A DNA stretch of 11,978 nt from RYN-433 sp036558265. GTDB lineage: Bacteria > Planctomycetota > Phycisphaerae > Tepidisphaerales > Tepidisphaeraceae. How positions within the stretch are numbered: position 1 is the first letter of the stretch; every line of letters starts with the position of its first letter. The notes under the pieces are model-generated. The model saw only the letters and a list, made by a program, of their open reading frames with translations, was not told the DNA's origin and searched no databases. The stretch lies in assembly GCA_036558265.1 (NCBI GenBank), contig DATBFY010000666.1, positions 1 to 11,978 on the forward strand, written 5' to 3'. Below are positions 1-6,029 of this stretch, piece after piece. Made by a program: the position numbers and the translations under genes.

Positions 1-158
1 CGGCCAGCGCGTCCCGCGCGTTTTCGAACGCCTCGGAGATCGTATCTCCCTGCGTTGTGAGCCCCGGGTCGATCGGAGACGTAACGACAAACCCTCCCTC
101 CTCCGCCTCTTCCAGCGTCAAGACGAGCTTCCCATCGCTAACCGTGTAACGCTTCATC
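1..158 (-). CDS. HicB-like antitoxin, N-terminal part (runs off the left edge)
   Basis: The reading frame starts at the ATG at 158 and is still open at the window edge, giving 52 residues. It begins MKRYTVSDGKLVLTLEEAEE and continues with GGFVVTSPIDPGLTTQGDTISEA. This matches the HicB antitoxin fold: an EEGG(F/Y)VV strand, a P..PG.TTQGDT turn and a following helix with EAFENARDAL. HicB proteins neutralise the HicA mRNA interferase and usually carry a C-terminal RHH or HTH DNA-binding domain, which would lie beyond the edge. No HicA gene lies on its upstream side, where the next gene is the Nudix hydrolase 33 bp away on the same strand. A partner could only be downstream, outside the window; otherwise this is an orphan HicB-fold protein. 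The family call is fairly secure; toxin-antitoxin function is not shown here. Confidence 0.72.
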
Positions 159-167
159 GTCACAGCA

Positions 168-176
168 CTATACCAC
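168..176 (-). promoter_or_regulatory. Possible extended -10 promoter for the HicB-like gene
   Basis: On the minus strand the sequence reads TGGTATAGT, which fits the extended -10 pattern TGnTATAAT with one mismatch. Transcription would begin around 161-162, only about 4 nt before the ATG at 158, giving an almost leaderless mRNA. No clear -35 box and no Shine-Dalgarno sequence are visible. This is a motif match only. Confidence 0.3.
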
Positions 177-191
177 GATCCGACGCGCCCC

Positions 192-1019
192 TCATACCCC
201 GCCCGTAACCACCGCCCCGACGCGCGCAAACCACCCCTCCCCAAACGCGATCCGCCCATACAACAGCAGCGACGCCAACCCCACCGGCGTAAACTCGCCC
301 TCTCCCGCCGCCGCCGCCGCCGCCTCCTCGATCGCCTGCGCCACCTCCTGCGCCTGGGCCACCACGCTCCACGTGTCGTGGTGCTCCGTCCGATCCAGCG
401 CCGCCTCCACCTCCGCCCGCGTCCGATTCGCCCGCGCGAAGAAGATCAGCTCCGGCTGCCGGATCGACACGTCCTCCGCCACGCCCGTGCACCGCATGTC
501 CGTCACGTCCTCCGGCGCAAATCCCAGCTCTTCGTTCAATTCCCGTCGGATCGCCTCGAACGGGTCCGCATCCGCCGGATCCAGCGCCCCCGCGAACGGG
601 TGGATCCGGTGCGGGTAATAGGCCACCGACGCGTTCCGCCGCCCCATCATCAGGTAGCCGTCCGCGGTCAACAGCGCCGGCGAAACCCCCACGGGGCTGG
701 CCAGCACCGACGGCCCGTACCGATCCGCCAGTCCCGGGTTCGTCAGGTTCGTCCCCAGGAACTTCTTGTACGACGTCTCCGACAGCGCGACGCTCAAGTG
801 CTGCGGCGTCGCCTCCCAGGATTCCAGCCGGCACATCGGCCCGTCGAACAGATGCACCCCCGGCCGCGCCGTCGCCTCGCGCCACGCCGCCTCGATCCGC
901 TCGAGCACCTGTGGCGGCCCCTGCCACGTGCTCGCGACCCGCCGGACGCGCACGCGCTCGCCCTGCCAATCGCCGGTCGCGTGAAATCGGAGGATGGGCC
1001 CCCCGGACTCGCCACGCAT
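192..1019 (-). CDS. Nudix hydrolase, NUDT22-like (probable nucleotide-sugar hydrolase)
   Basis: Encodes 275 residues. The C-terminal two thirds carry a Nudix box ending RELNEELGF (about residues 159-167), matching REUxEExGU; the first glutamate of the classical box is not in its usual place, with Asp or Ala nearby. Ahead of it are HLFDGPMCRL (about 56-65), TSYKKFLGTN (about 82-91) and LASPVGVSPALLTADGYLMM. The same order and near-identical motifs are recalled from human NUDT22 (LFDAPKFRL, TSYRDFLGTN, LADPLGVGAALATAD), a Mg-dependent enzyme that splits UDP-glucose or UDP-galactose to UMP and sugar 1-phosphate. Cytoplasmic; no signal peptide. The substrate here is inferred. The frame could extend to an ATG at 1085, but GC at third codon positions falls to about 50% before 1019 and is high after it, so 1019 is chosen. 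An alanine run (about residues 232-238) is coded by GCC/GCG repeats. Confidence 0.85.
   Translation of the reverse strand: MRGESGGPILRFHATGDWQGERVRVRRVASTWQGPPQVLERIEAAWREATARPGVHLFDGPMCRLESWEATPQHLSVALSETSYKKFLGTNLTNPGLADRYGPSVLASPVGVSPALLTADGYLMMGRRNASVAYYPHRIHPFAGALDPADADPFEAIRRELNEELGFAPEDVTDMRCTGVAEDVSIRQPELIFFARANRTRAEVEAALDRTEHHDTWSVVAQAQEVAQAIEEAAAAAAGEGEFTPVGLASLLLYGRIAFGEGWFARVGAVVTGGV
306..326. repeat. CCG/GCC trinucleotide run inside the Nudix gene
   Basis: About seven tandem GCC-type triplets encode a poly-alanine stretch near the C-terminus of the Nudix protein. A similar run lies in the HAD gene at about 1362-1382. Such runs are common in very GC-rich coding DNA and can vary in length by slippage. 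Confidence 0.6.
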
Positions 1020-1132
1020 GCACGTGAAACCTAATGGACTTCGAACCGCTTTCAATGCCCCCGCGTCCGAAAACCAACGTCCCATGTCACGGGGATGGAC
1101 ATCCCGCGTCCGCCGATCCTAAACTCCGCCCC

Positions 1133-1930
1133 GTGCCCGCCACGCCCTTTGACTTCTCCCCCTACGCCGCCGTCCTCCTCGACCTCGACGGCACGCTTTA
1201 CCATGAGGATCACGTCCTCCCCGGCGCAGCCGACCTGGTCCACCGCATCCAGGGCGAGGGACGCAAGTACGCCTGCCTGACCAACAGCACCAGCAGCCCC
1301 CAGCGCCTGCGCAAACGCTTATCGCAAATGGGCATCGACATTCCCGAGGCCAACATCTACACCGCCGCCGCCGCCGCCGCCGACTGGGTGCTCGAGCGCT
1401 ATCCCCCGCGCCCAAGGGTCTTCAACCTCGCCACCGAAGGCCTCCACGAGATGCTCGACGGACGCGTTAACTGGGTCAACCAGATCGGCGAGCCCTGCGA
1501 TGCCGTCATCGCCGGCGCGCCGGCCAACGTCTTTGCGACCAACGAACGCCAGCGAACCGCCCTCTACCTCTGCCGCGCCGGCGCCACCCTCGTCGGCGTC
1601 TGCGCCGACCGCGTCTACCCCAGCCTCCGCGGCCTCGAATTCGGCAGCGGCGCGATGACCCACATGCTCGCCTACGCCGCCAACGTCACCCCCGTCTACG
1701 CCGGCAAGCCCGAACCCATCTTCTTCGAGGAACTCTGCGCCAAGCTTGGCGTCGAGCCCGGCCGCTGCATCCTCGTCGGCGACAACCTCGAATCCGACAT
1801 CGCCGGCGCCCGACAGTTCGGCATGACCACCGTCCTGACCCTGACCGACGTCACCCGCCCCGAGGACGTCCCCAACATCCCATCCCCCCTGAAACCCGGC
1901 CACGTTGTCCAGGACCTGACCTGTATGTAG
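1133..1930 (+). CDS. HAD-IIA family (NagD-like) phosphatase
   Basis: A 265-residue cytoplasmic hydrolase of the haloacid dehalogenase superfamily, subfamily IIA. Motif I is LLDLDGTLY with the nucleophile D17 and acid/base D19. Motif II is CLTNSTSS (T50). Motif III is the lysine of YAGKPEP (K192). Motif IV is VGDNLESDIAGA (D217, D222). The stretch between about 70 and 180 is the C2 cap that sets substrate choice. Relatives remove phosphate from small sugar phosphates, nucleotides, phosphoglycolate or p-nitrophenyl phosphate; the natural substrate cannot be told from sequence. The frame is open back to an ATG at 1034, but those 33 codons have only about 60% GC at third positions against about 95% later and code for an unconserved-looking Pro-rich leader. 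The GTG at 1133 is therefore preferred, giving a normal family length. It is divergent from the Nudix gene. A GCC-repeat alanine run lies at about residues 77-83. Confidence 0.88.
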   Translation: MPATPFDFSPYAAVLLDLDGTLYHEDHVLPGAADLVHRIQGEGRKYACLTNSTSSPQRLRKRLSQMGIDIPEANIYTAAAAAADWVLERYPPRPRVFNLATEGLHEMLDGRVNWVNQIGEPCDAVIAGAPANVFATNERQRTALYLCRAGATLVGVCADRVYPSLRGLEFGSGAMTHMLAYAANVTPVYAGKPEPIFFEELCAKLGVEPGRCILVGDNLESDIAGARQFGMTTVLTLTDVTRPEDVPNIPSPLKPGHVVQDLTCM

Positions 1931-2005
1931 GCGCCCCCTCCTCCCCTAGACGCGCGCCTATGGTCATTGGTTTGTGAACTGGCCCCCCAACGGGTAAAAA
2001 AAGAA

Positions 2006-2055
2006 GCCCACCCGTGGCAGCGGAGCCCTCCTGCTGCGCCGTTCCACGGGCGGGC
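2006..2055. repeat. Large two-part stem-loop in the non-coding gap before the sigma factor
   Basis: The arm CCCACCCGTGG (2007-2017) pairs with CCACGGGCGGG (2044-2054) with one mismatch, plus G2006-C2055. Inside it, CAGCGGAG (2018-2025) can pair with CTCCTGCTG (2028-2036) with a single bulge. Just left of it is a run of seven A (1996-2002), so read on the minus strand this is a hairpin followed by a T-rich tract, a terminator-like layout. On the plus strand no T tract follows. The remaining gap between the HAD gene and the sigma factor (1931-2208) shows nothing else that I can support: an open frame at 1967-2212 lacks coding character. Confidence 0.55.
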
Positions 2056-2199
2056 CGGTCTGACGCCTTCCCGGCTGGGGTCGTCGAGAACCGACCTCGC
2101 CGACCCTGTTAACGGGGCCGGTGGTATTCCGTTGGTGGCGCAATCCTTAAGCACCCGCCCCCAACGAAAACGCCCGGCCTGCGTTGAACTTACAGTTGC

Positions 2200-2203
2200 G
2201 GAG
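2200..2203 (+). promoter_or_regulatory. Ribosome-binding site that fixes the TTG start of the sigma factor
   Basis: GGAG lies 5 nt before the TTG at 2209. It is one of the few clear Shine-Dalgarno sites on this strand and supports a TTG start rather than a later internal one. No ATG or GTG start with equal support lies ahead of the sigma-2 region. Confidence 0.6.
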
Positions 2204-2208
2204 TTGGT

Positions 2209-2733
2209 TTGAAGCTGCACCGCTCGGGCGAACCCGATAACCGCCGCGTTGGCGGCCTCGCGTTCGACGCGCTGGTCGAAGAGCACTGGGAGGCGGTCTA
2301 TCGGCTGGTCTACCACCTCTCCAGCAATGTCCACGACGCGCAAGACCTTGCCCAGGAGACGTTTCTGAAGGCGATGGCCGCCAGGGCCTCCTTCAAGCCC
2401 GGCACCAACCTGCGGGCGTGGCTGCTCCGCATCGCGTCCAACACGTTTCTGGACCTGCGGCGGCGAAAGAAGACGGCCCGGGCGACCCCGATGGAACTCG
2501 AGCCCCCCGTCGAGCACCCGGACGCCGCCGCCGGAAACGAAACGATGCAACTGGTCGCCTCGGCCATCCGGCAGCTCGACGACACGCAACGGACCGTGTT
2601 CCTGCTGCGAACCCAGGAAGACCTGTCGTTCCGCGAGATCGCCGACGTGCTCAAGACCAGCGAGGAAACCGCCCGCTGGCACATGATGCAGGCCCGACGG
2701 AAACTGATGAAGCAACTGGACGGGAAAGTATAG
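2209..2733 (+). CDS. ECF-type RNA polymerase sigma factor
   Basis: A 174-residue sigma-70 family factor of the extracytoplasmic function type, with only regions 2 and 4. Region 2 spans about residues 20-88: FDALVEEHWEAVYRLVY, then the DAQDLAQETFLKA motif of region 2.2, and NLRAWLLRIASNTFLDLRRR of 2.3-2.4, which melts and reads the -10 element. Region 4 spans about 115-170: LPDTQR-like LDDTQRTVFLLRTQEDLSFREIAD followed by the recognition helix around TSEETARWHMMQARRKL, which reads the -35 element. A short linker (about 90-112) rich in Pro and Glu joins them. It is read from a TTG with a good ribosome-binding site. The anti-sigma gene follows after 39 bp on the same strand, so the pair is almost certainly one operon. 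Target promoters are unknown. Confidence 0.93.
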   Translation: MKLHRSGEPDNRRVGGLAFDALVEEHWEAVYRLVYHLSSNVHDAQDLAQETFLKAMAARASFKPGTNLRAWLLRIASNTFLDLRRRKKTARATPMELEPPVEHPDAAAGNETMQLVASAIRQLDDTQRTVFLLRTQEDLSFREIADVLKTSEETARWHMMQARRKLMKQLDGKV

Positions 2734-2744
2734 AGAATCAAGAT

Positions 2745-2763
2745 CACGGGCGAGCCGCCCGTG
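2745..2763. repeat. Perfect palindrome between sigma and anti-sigma genes
   Basis: CACGGGCG (2745-2752), a 3-nt loop AGC, then CGCCCGTG (2756-2763) form a perfect 8-bp GC-rich hairpin. It sits 11 bp after the sigma stop codon and 9 bp before the anti-sigma ATG. Its arm shares the CACGGGCGG core with the stem at 2006-2055, so both may belong to one dispersed palindromic repeat family. No T tract follows, so it looks more like an mRNA structure or REP-like element than a terminator. Confidence 0.6.
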
Positions 2764-2772
2764 CCACGTGAT

Positions 2773-3702
2773 ATGAACTGCCAGGCCGCACAAGAAGCCA
2801 TCCTCCTCAGCGACGACCCCGCCCGGGTCGCCGAGCAGGTGGATTCCGACCTCGCCCGCCACCTGGCGGGCTGCGCCGCGTGCCAGTCCTTCGCCGCCCG
2901 ACTCGCCCGCATCGAATCCCTCGCAGGCAGCCTCCCCACCGCCGGCTCGGCCCAAGGCAAGCAGGCGCTCCTGGATCGCGCCCGCTCCGAGCCCACGATC
3001 CTCAACCCCCGCCGCCGCTGGTACATCGGCCGTCCGCTGGCCAGTGCCATCGCCGCCGTGCTCCTCCTGGGAATCGGCCTGTCCGCCTGGATCTGGAATG
3101 GGTTCCGGCAGCAGAATCAACCCGAAGCCGCCGTCGTCGAGCAGTTGATCGATTTCGACCTCGCCCTCGCGGACGACCAGGCCGCCCCCCAGCAACGCGA
3201 GCAATACTACGACACCCAGGCCCCACGCCTGCGCTCGGCCGTTCAGAATGCCCGCCTCAGCGATGAGGACCGCCGTCTGGCGACCAACCTCCTCGAGCAC
3301 GGCTCGTTCCTCTCGCACAGCAACGACCCGGTCGAGCGGGCCGAGCGCTTCTGCGACCTGTCGGACCTCCTGGTCGCCCGGATGGGCTCCGCCGCCGCCG
3401 CCGGCGATGAAATGGCCGTCCAGCGATTCGGCGGGCACTACGGCCGCGTGCAGAAGGGCCTTGGCGCTAACCTCCAGCGCCTCAAAGCCTTAGCCGTCGT
3501 CAACCCCGAGGCCAACAAGCAGCGCATCGAGCGCCTCGAACGCCTGGCAAAGCGGCAGCAGGACGCCGAGAACCGCCTCCGCAAGCTCGCCGAAAAATCC
3601 CCCGCCCGCGCCAAGCGCGTCCTCCAGCGGATGATTGAGAACGCCGAGCGCCAGGGGCGCAAACCGCTGGTCGATCCCAATTTCGACCCCACGGCACGAT
3701 AG
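2773..3702 (+). CDS. Membrane-anchored anti-sigma factor with zinc-finger (ZAS) motif
   Basis: Encodes 309 residues from the ATG at 2773; the frame is open from a GTG at 2761, but that codon lies inside a hairpin and the family start MNCQAAQE fits the ATG. Residues about 5-50 resemble the anti-sigma domain that wraps an ECF factor, with the zinc-type motif HLAGCAAC (H-x3-C-x2-C). One membrane helix follows a basic stretch (RRRWYIGRP) at about 79-102: ASAIAAVLLLGIGLSAWIW. The remaining 200 residues would lie outside the membrane, are helical and charged, and end in a likely coiled coil (about 240-295, many Arg, Lys, Glu and Leu). This outer part looks loosely like the helical domains found on other anti-sigma proteins, but I cannot name a family. 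It probably holds the sigma factor at the membrane and releases it on an envelope signal. Ends at TAG/TAA-type stop 127 bp before the protease. Confidence 0.85.
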   Translation: MNCQAAQEAILLSDDPARVAEQVDSDLARHLAGCAACQSFAARLARIESLAGSLPTAGSAQGKQALLDRARSEPTILNPRRRWYIGRPLASAIAAVLLLGIGLSAWIWNGFRQQNQPEAAVVEQLIDFDLALADDQAAPQQREQYYDTQAPRLRSAVQNARLSDEDRRLATNLLEHGSFLSHSNDPVERAERFCDLSDLLVARMGSAAAAGDEMAVQRFGGHYGRVQKGLGANLQRLKALAVVNPEANKQRIERLERLAKRQQDAENRLRKLAEKSPARAKRVLQRMIENAERQGRKPLVDPNFDPTAR

Positions 3703-3780
3703 CTCAAGGTTATCGGACCTTCGTTCCACGTCCGATACATTTCTTCGCCCCCAACCCACGGTTGAGTCGATAGAGGGAAG

Positions 3781-3825
3781 AACACACCGCGGCGGCGTTT
3801 CGCCGATTGGGCCGGTGTGTTTTTT
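3781..3825 (+). terminator. Intrinsic terminator or attenuator just before the subtilase start codon
   Basis: AACACACCG (3781-3789) pairs perfectly with CGGTGTGTT (3813-3821), with a nested CGGCG/CGCCG hairpin (3793-3797 with 3801-3805), and is followed directly by a T tract (3820-3825). This is a classic Rho-independent terminator shape. It could end the sigma/anti-sigma transcript. Its T tract stops only 4 nt before the ATG at 3830, so the protease would have to be expressed by read-through or anti-termination, or from a start inside the last few bases as a leaderless mRNA. Confidence 0.8.
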
Positions 3826-3829
3826 CGCC

Positions 3830-5518
3830 ATGAACAAACTCACCGCCGCTATTTCTGCTGCCGTCGCTTCGTTGACTCTCTCCAGCCCCCTGCTTGCGCA
3901 GGAGGACATGTCCGCGCTGGGCGCCACCAATGGGCTGACGTCCCAGCGCTACATGGGGACCGGCAAGGGCGTGATCGTCTCGATTCTTGACTCGGGCGTG
4001 GACGTCAAGCACCCCTCCCTTAAGGGAGCCGTCTACGCCCAGAAGGACTTCACCGGCGAGAAGACGCTGGATGACGCGATCAAGCAGCCCGGCCACGGCA
4101 CCGGCATCGCCGGCATCATGCTCGGCCGCGGCAAGGAATACGCTGGGCTCGCGCCCGGCGCGCGGCTGGTCAACGCCCGCGTGGACAACAGTTACGACGT
4201 CTCCTCCGACGCCTGGGCCGGCGCGGGGCTGATCTGGTCGGCCAAGGAAGGGGCGAAGATCGCCAACATCTCCTTCGGCAATAAGCTCGGGACCCCGCAG
4301 CTCACCGAGAAATTCACGCTGATGTGCGACTACGTCGCCGAGCGCTACGGGATGAACGTGGTGGTCGCCGGCGGCAATGACGGCAACAGCGACGGCAGCG
4401 CGGTCAAGCAGGTGCCCGGCGGGCTCTACAACGGCTACACGGTCGGCGCGCTCAATGGCCCGGATTACCGCCAGACCGCCGGCTTTTCCAACTGGGCCCA
4501 GGACGACGACCGCCGCTCCAAGCCGGACCTGGTCGCCCCGGGTGTCAACGTCACCGCGCCCGCCGCCAACTGGGATCGCAAGCACCAGGCCGACTACCAG
4601 CCGATGACCGGTACCAGTTTTTCCGCCCCGATGGTCGGGGGCGTGCTGGCGCAGATGATCGGCTACGGCAAGGCGCACGACCTGCCGACCGATCCGCTGC
4701 TCCTCAAGGCCGTCCTGCTCACCAGCGCCCAGAAGGCGCACGATGTGGACGGGTCGCCGTGGGACCCGCGGCTGGGCCAGCGGAATAAGTATTACGGTTA
4801 CGTCTTCACCCGCCCGCTCGACGACGAAGAGGGCGCCGGGTCGCTCGACGCCGTCGCGGCGTACCGGCTCTACGCCCGGACCCACGTCAAGTCCACACCC
4901 CTCAACACCTGGAAAGAGGGCCGGCTCAAGCAGAACCAGACCTACGAGCTGAGCCTGGGCAAGCTGTACGAGGGCCAGCGGCTCGACACCACGCTGACCT
5001 GGATGCACCACGTGGCCGTCAAGGACCGCGGCGCCAAGGGCCTGGACGCAACGGACACCTTCTACGAGCCGGTGGGCCTGGCGGACTTCACGCTCCGCCT
5101 CTTGCGTGACGGCGTTCCGATCGCCGCCAGCGACAGCAACGTGGACAATCTCGAGCACCTCTCCTGGACGCTGGAGAAGACGGCCAAGTACTCGCTGGAG
5201 GTGTACCGCTTTGAGGGGGGCGGCCTGAAGACCGAGGACTTCGCCCTGGCGGCGCGGGTACTGCGCGGCGACGCCGCCGCGGCGCAGGCGGCGGGGGTGA
5301 TGCGGTCGCTGGCGGTGGAACCGGGGGCGTTGGAGGCGGTGGCCGTCCCCGAGCCGAGCATCCCCGTCTTCTGCGTGATGACATTGACCATGCTGGGCCT
5401 GCGGCGGTCGCGCTGGCGCGGGGAGCAGGAGCGGGCGACTGAGAACATCCCCGAGGCGGCGGACCTGATCGCGGGACGAGTTGACGGCGAGCGGCAAGAA
5501 CTCCGCGCGGCGGCGTAA
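3830..5518 (+). CDS. Secreted subtilisin-like serine protease (S8) with PEP-CTERM-like segment
   Basis: Encodes 562 residues. A signal peptide MNKLTAAISAAVASLTLSSP...LLAQ ends near residue 24 and fixes the start at 3830, although the frame is open from 3635. The S8 catalytic triad is visible: D54 in SILDSGVD, H89 in GHGTGIAG and S263 in GTSFSAP; the oxyanion Asn lies in VVVAGGNDG. There is no obvious pro-domain between the signal peptide and the catalytic core. After about residue 355 comes a beta-rich module (TYELSLGKLYEGQRLD, ADFTLRLLRDG, YSLEVYRFEGG) like the jelly-roll domains that follow other bacterial subtilases. Residues 506-530 read VPEPSIPVF, a hydrophobic stretch and RRSRWR, i.e. 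a PEP-CTERM-like sorting signal, but 32 further residues follow, which is odd. No Shine-Dalgarno site is seen. It lies 127 bp after the anti-sigma gene. Confidence 0.9.
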   Translation: MNKLTAAISAAVASLTLSSPLLAQEDMSALGATNGLTSQRYMGTGKGVIVSILDSGVDVKHPSLKGAVYAQKDFTGEKTLDDAIKQPGHGTGIAGIMLGRGKEYAGLAPGARLVNARVDNSYDVSSDAWAGAGLIWSAKEGAKIANISFGNKLGTPQLTEKFTLMCDYVAERYGMNVVVAGGNDGNSDGSAVKQVPGGLYNGYTVGALNGPDYRQTAGFSNWAQDDDRRSKPDLVAPGVNVTAPAANWDRKHQADYQPMTGTSFSAPMVGGVLAQMIGYGKAHDLPTDPLLLKAVLLTSAQKAHDVDGSPWDPRLGQRNKYYGYVFTRPLDDEEGAGSLDAVAAYRLYARTHVKSTPLNTWKEGRLKQNQTYELSLGKLYEGQRLDTTLTWMHHVAVKDRGAKGLDATDTFYEPVGLADFTLRLLRDGVPIAASDSNVDNLEHLSWTLEKTAKYSLEVYRFEGGGLKTEDFALAARVLRGDAAAAQAAGVMRSLAVEPGALEAVAVPEPSIPVFCVMTLTMLGLRRSRWRGEQERATENIPEAADLIAGRVDGERQELRAAA

Positions 5519-5530
5519 CTCGCGCAGCTC

Positions 5531-5582
5531 GGAGTTCACGCTTTCGCGTGTCTGCAACCCGGCACGCTCAAGCGTGAACTCC
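5531..5582. repeat. Inverted pair of a 20-bp hairpin repeat after the subtilase
   Basis: GGAGTTCACGCTTTCGCGTG (5531-5550) and the reverse complement of 5563-5582 (GGAGTTCACGCTTGAGCGTG) differ at only two bases and face each other across 12 bp. Together they can fold into one 20-bp stem, or each arm into its own CACGC(T)...GCGTG hairpin. The first copy starts 12 bp after the subtilase stop. A third copy lies at 7363-7382. The two mismatched bases fall in the loop of the small hairpin, which suggests that the small hairpin is what is conserved. Confidence 0.85.
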
Positions 5583-5652
5583 CAACATCGCGCGACCAGA
5601 CGCCCGCCTGCTTGCGGCCGTGGGCGGCCTGTGCTATTCATGATGACATATC

Positions 5653-5677
5653 TTACGGCACCCCAAAACAGCCGTAA
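5653..5677. repeat. Short inverted repeat upstream of the small gene
   Basis: TTACGGC (5653-5659) and GCCGTAA (5671-5677) are perfect inverted arms around an A/C-rich 11-nt centre. It lies 35 bp before the ATG at 5713. It could be an operator or an mRNA hairpin; nothing in the window tells which. Confidence 0.35.
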
Positions 5678-5712
5678 TGGTCAGAAGCACAAGACGCTGA
5701 GGTGCCACGGTT

Positions 5713-5976
5713 ATGCGAGACGGCTCGTCTTCAAATGGCGGAGAGGCCACGGACGGCGTGCGGCAGAAGAGCGGGCACATCGTGCGCATCGGAACAGCAT
5801 TGGGGACCTTTGTCGTCGAGATCATCAACGACTTCGGGCCGATCGCCGACCCGCTGACAGCCGACATCGAGCGCTCCGTCATCGCGTGCCTGCGCGCGCA
5901 CCGGAAGCTGGGAGACGAGCTGGCGACCGTGGACATCCAGCGCGGCGAGCTGGATTTCGAGACCCACCAACTCTGA
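5713..5976 (+). CDS. Small uncharacterised protein
   Basis: Encodes 87 residues beginning MRDGSSSNGGEATDGVRQKS. I do not recognise a family. The first 20 residues look disordered; from about residue 22 the protein has a hydrophobic strand (IGTALGTFVVEIIND), then a helix (DIERSVIACLRAHRKLGDEL) and a final charged strand (ATVDIQRGELDFETHQL). There is no signal peptide or membrane helix. Third codon positions are nearly all G or C from residue 27 on, which argues for real coding. A GAGG (5699-5702) lies 10 nt before the ATG, a slightly long but usable spacing. It lies between two exported enzymes on the same strand, 53 bp before the glycosidase, which could make it co-transcribed. A chance open frame is not excluded. 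Confidence 0.55.
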   Translation: MRDGSSSNGGEATDGVRQKSGHIVRIGTALGTFVVEIINDFGPIADPLTADIERSVIACLRAHRKLGDELATVDIQRGELDFETHQL

Positions 5977-6029
5977 CCGGCGACGAGCCGCGCGAGCAAC
6001 GTGCCATAGTCGCCCGGGTATGAGCCACC

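Noticed and set aside
1362..1382. GCC triplet run in the HAD gene as a possible phase-variable tract
   Set aside because: Triplet changes would only alter the alanine count and not the frame, so on/off switching is not possible.
1976..2000. A GAAC...GTAAAA pair resembling an ECF promoter, which would suggest sigma autoregulation
   Set aside because: The spacing (about 13 bp) is too short and the A run is better explained as part of the adjacent stem-loop element.
1967..2212. An 81-codon open frame before the sigma factor
   Set aside because: It runs through the two-part stem-loop, has mixed third-position use, no ribosome-binding site and overlaps the sigma start.
1696..3438. A 580-codon minus-strand frame crossing the HAD gene, the gap and the sigma/anti-sigma genes
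   Set aside because: It ignores three gene boundaries and has no recognisable domain.
3710..5641. A 643-codon minus-strand frame opposite the subtilase
   Set aside because: Low-complexity Arg/Val/Leu/Gly product without motifs, while the plus strand has a complete S8 triad and signal peptide.
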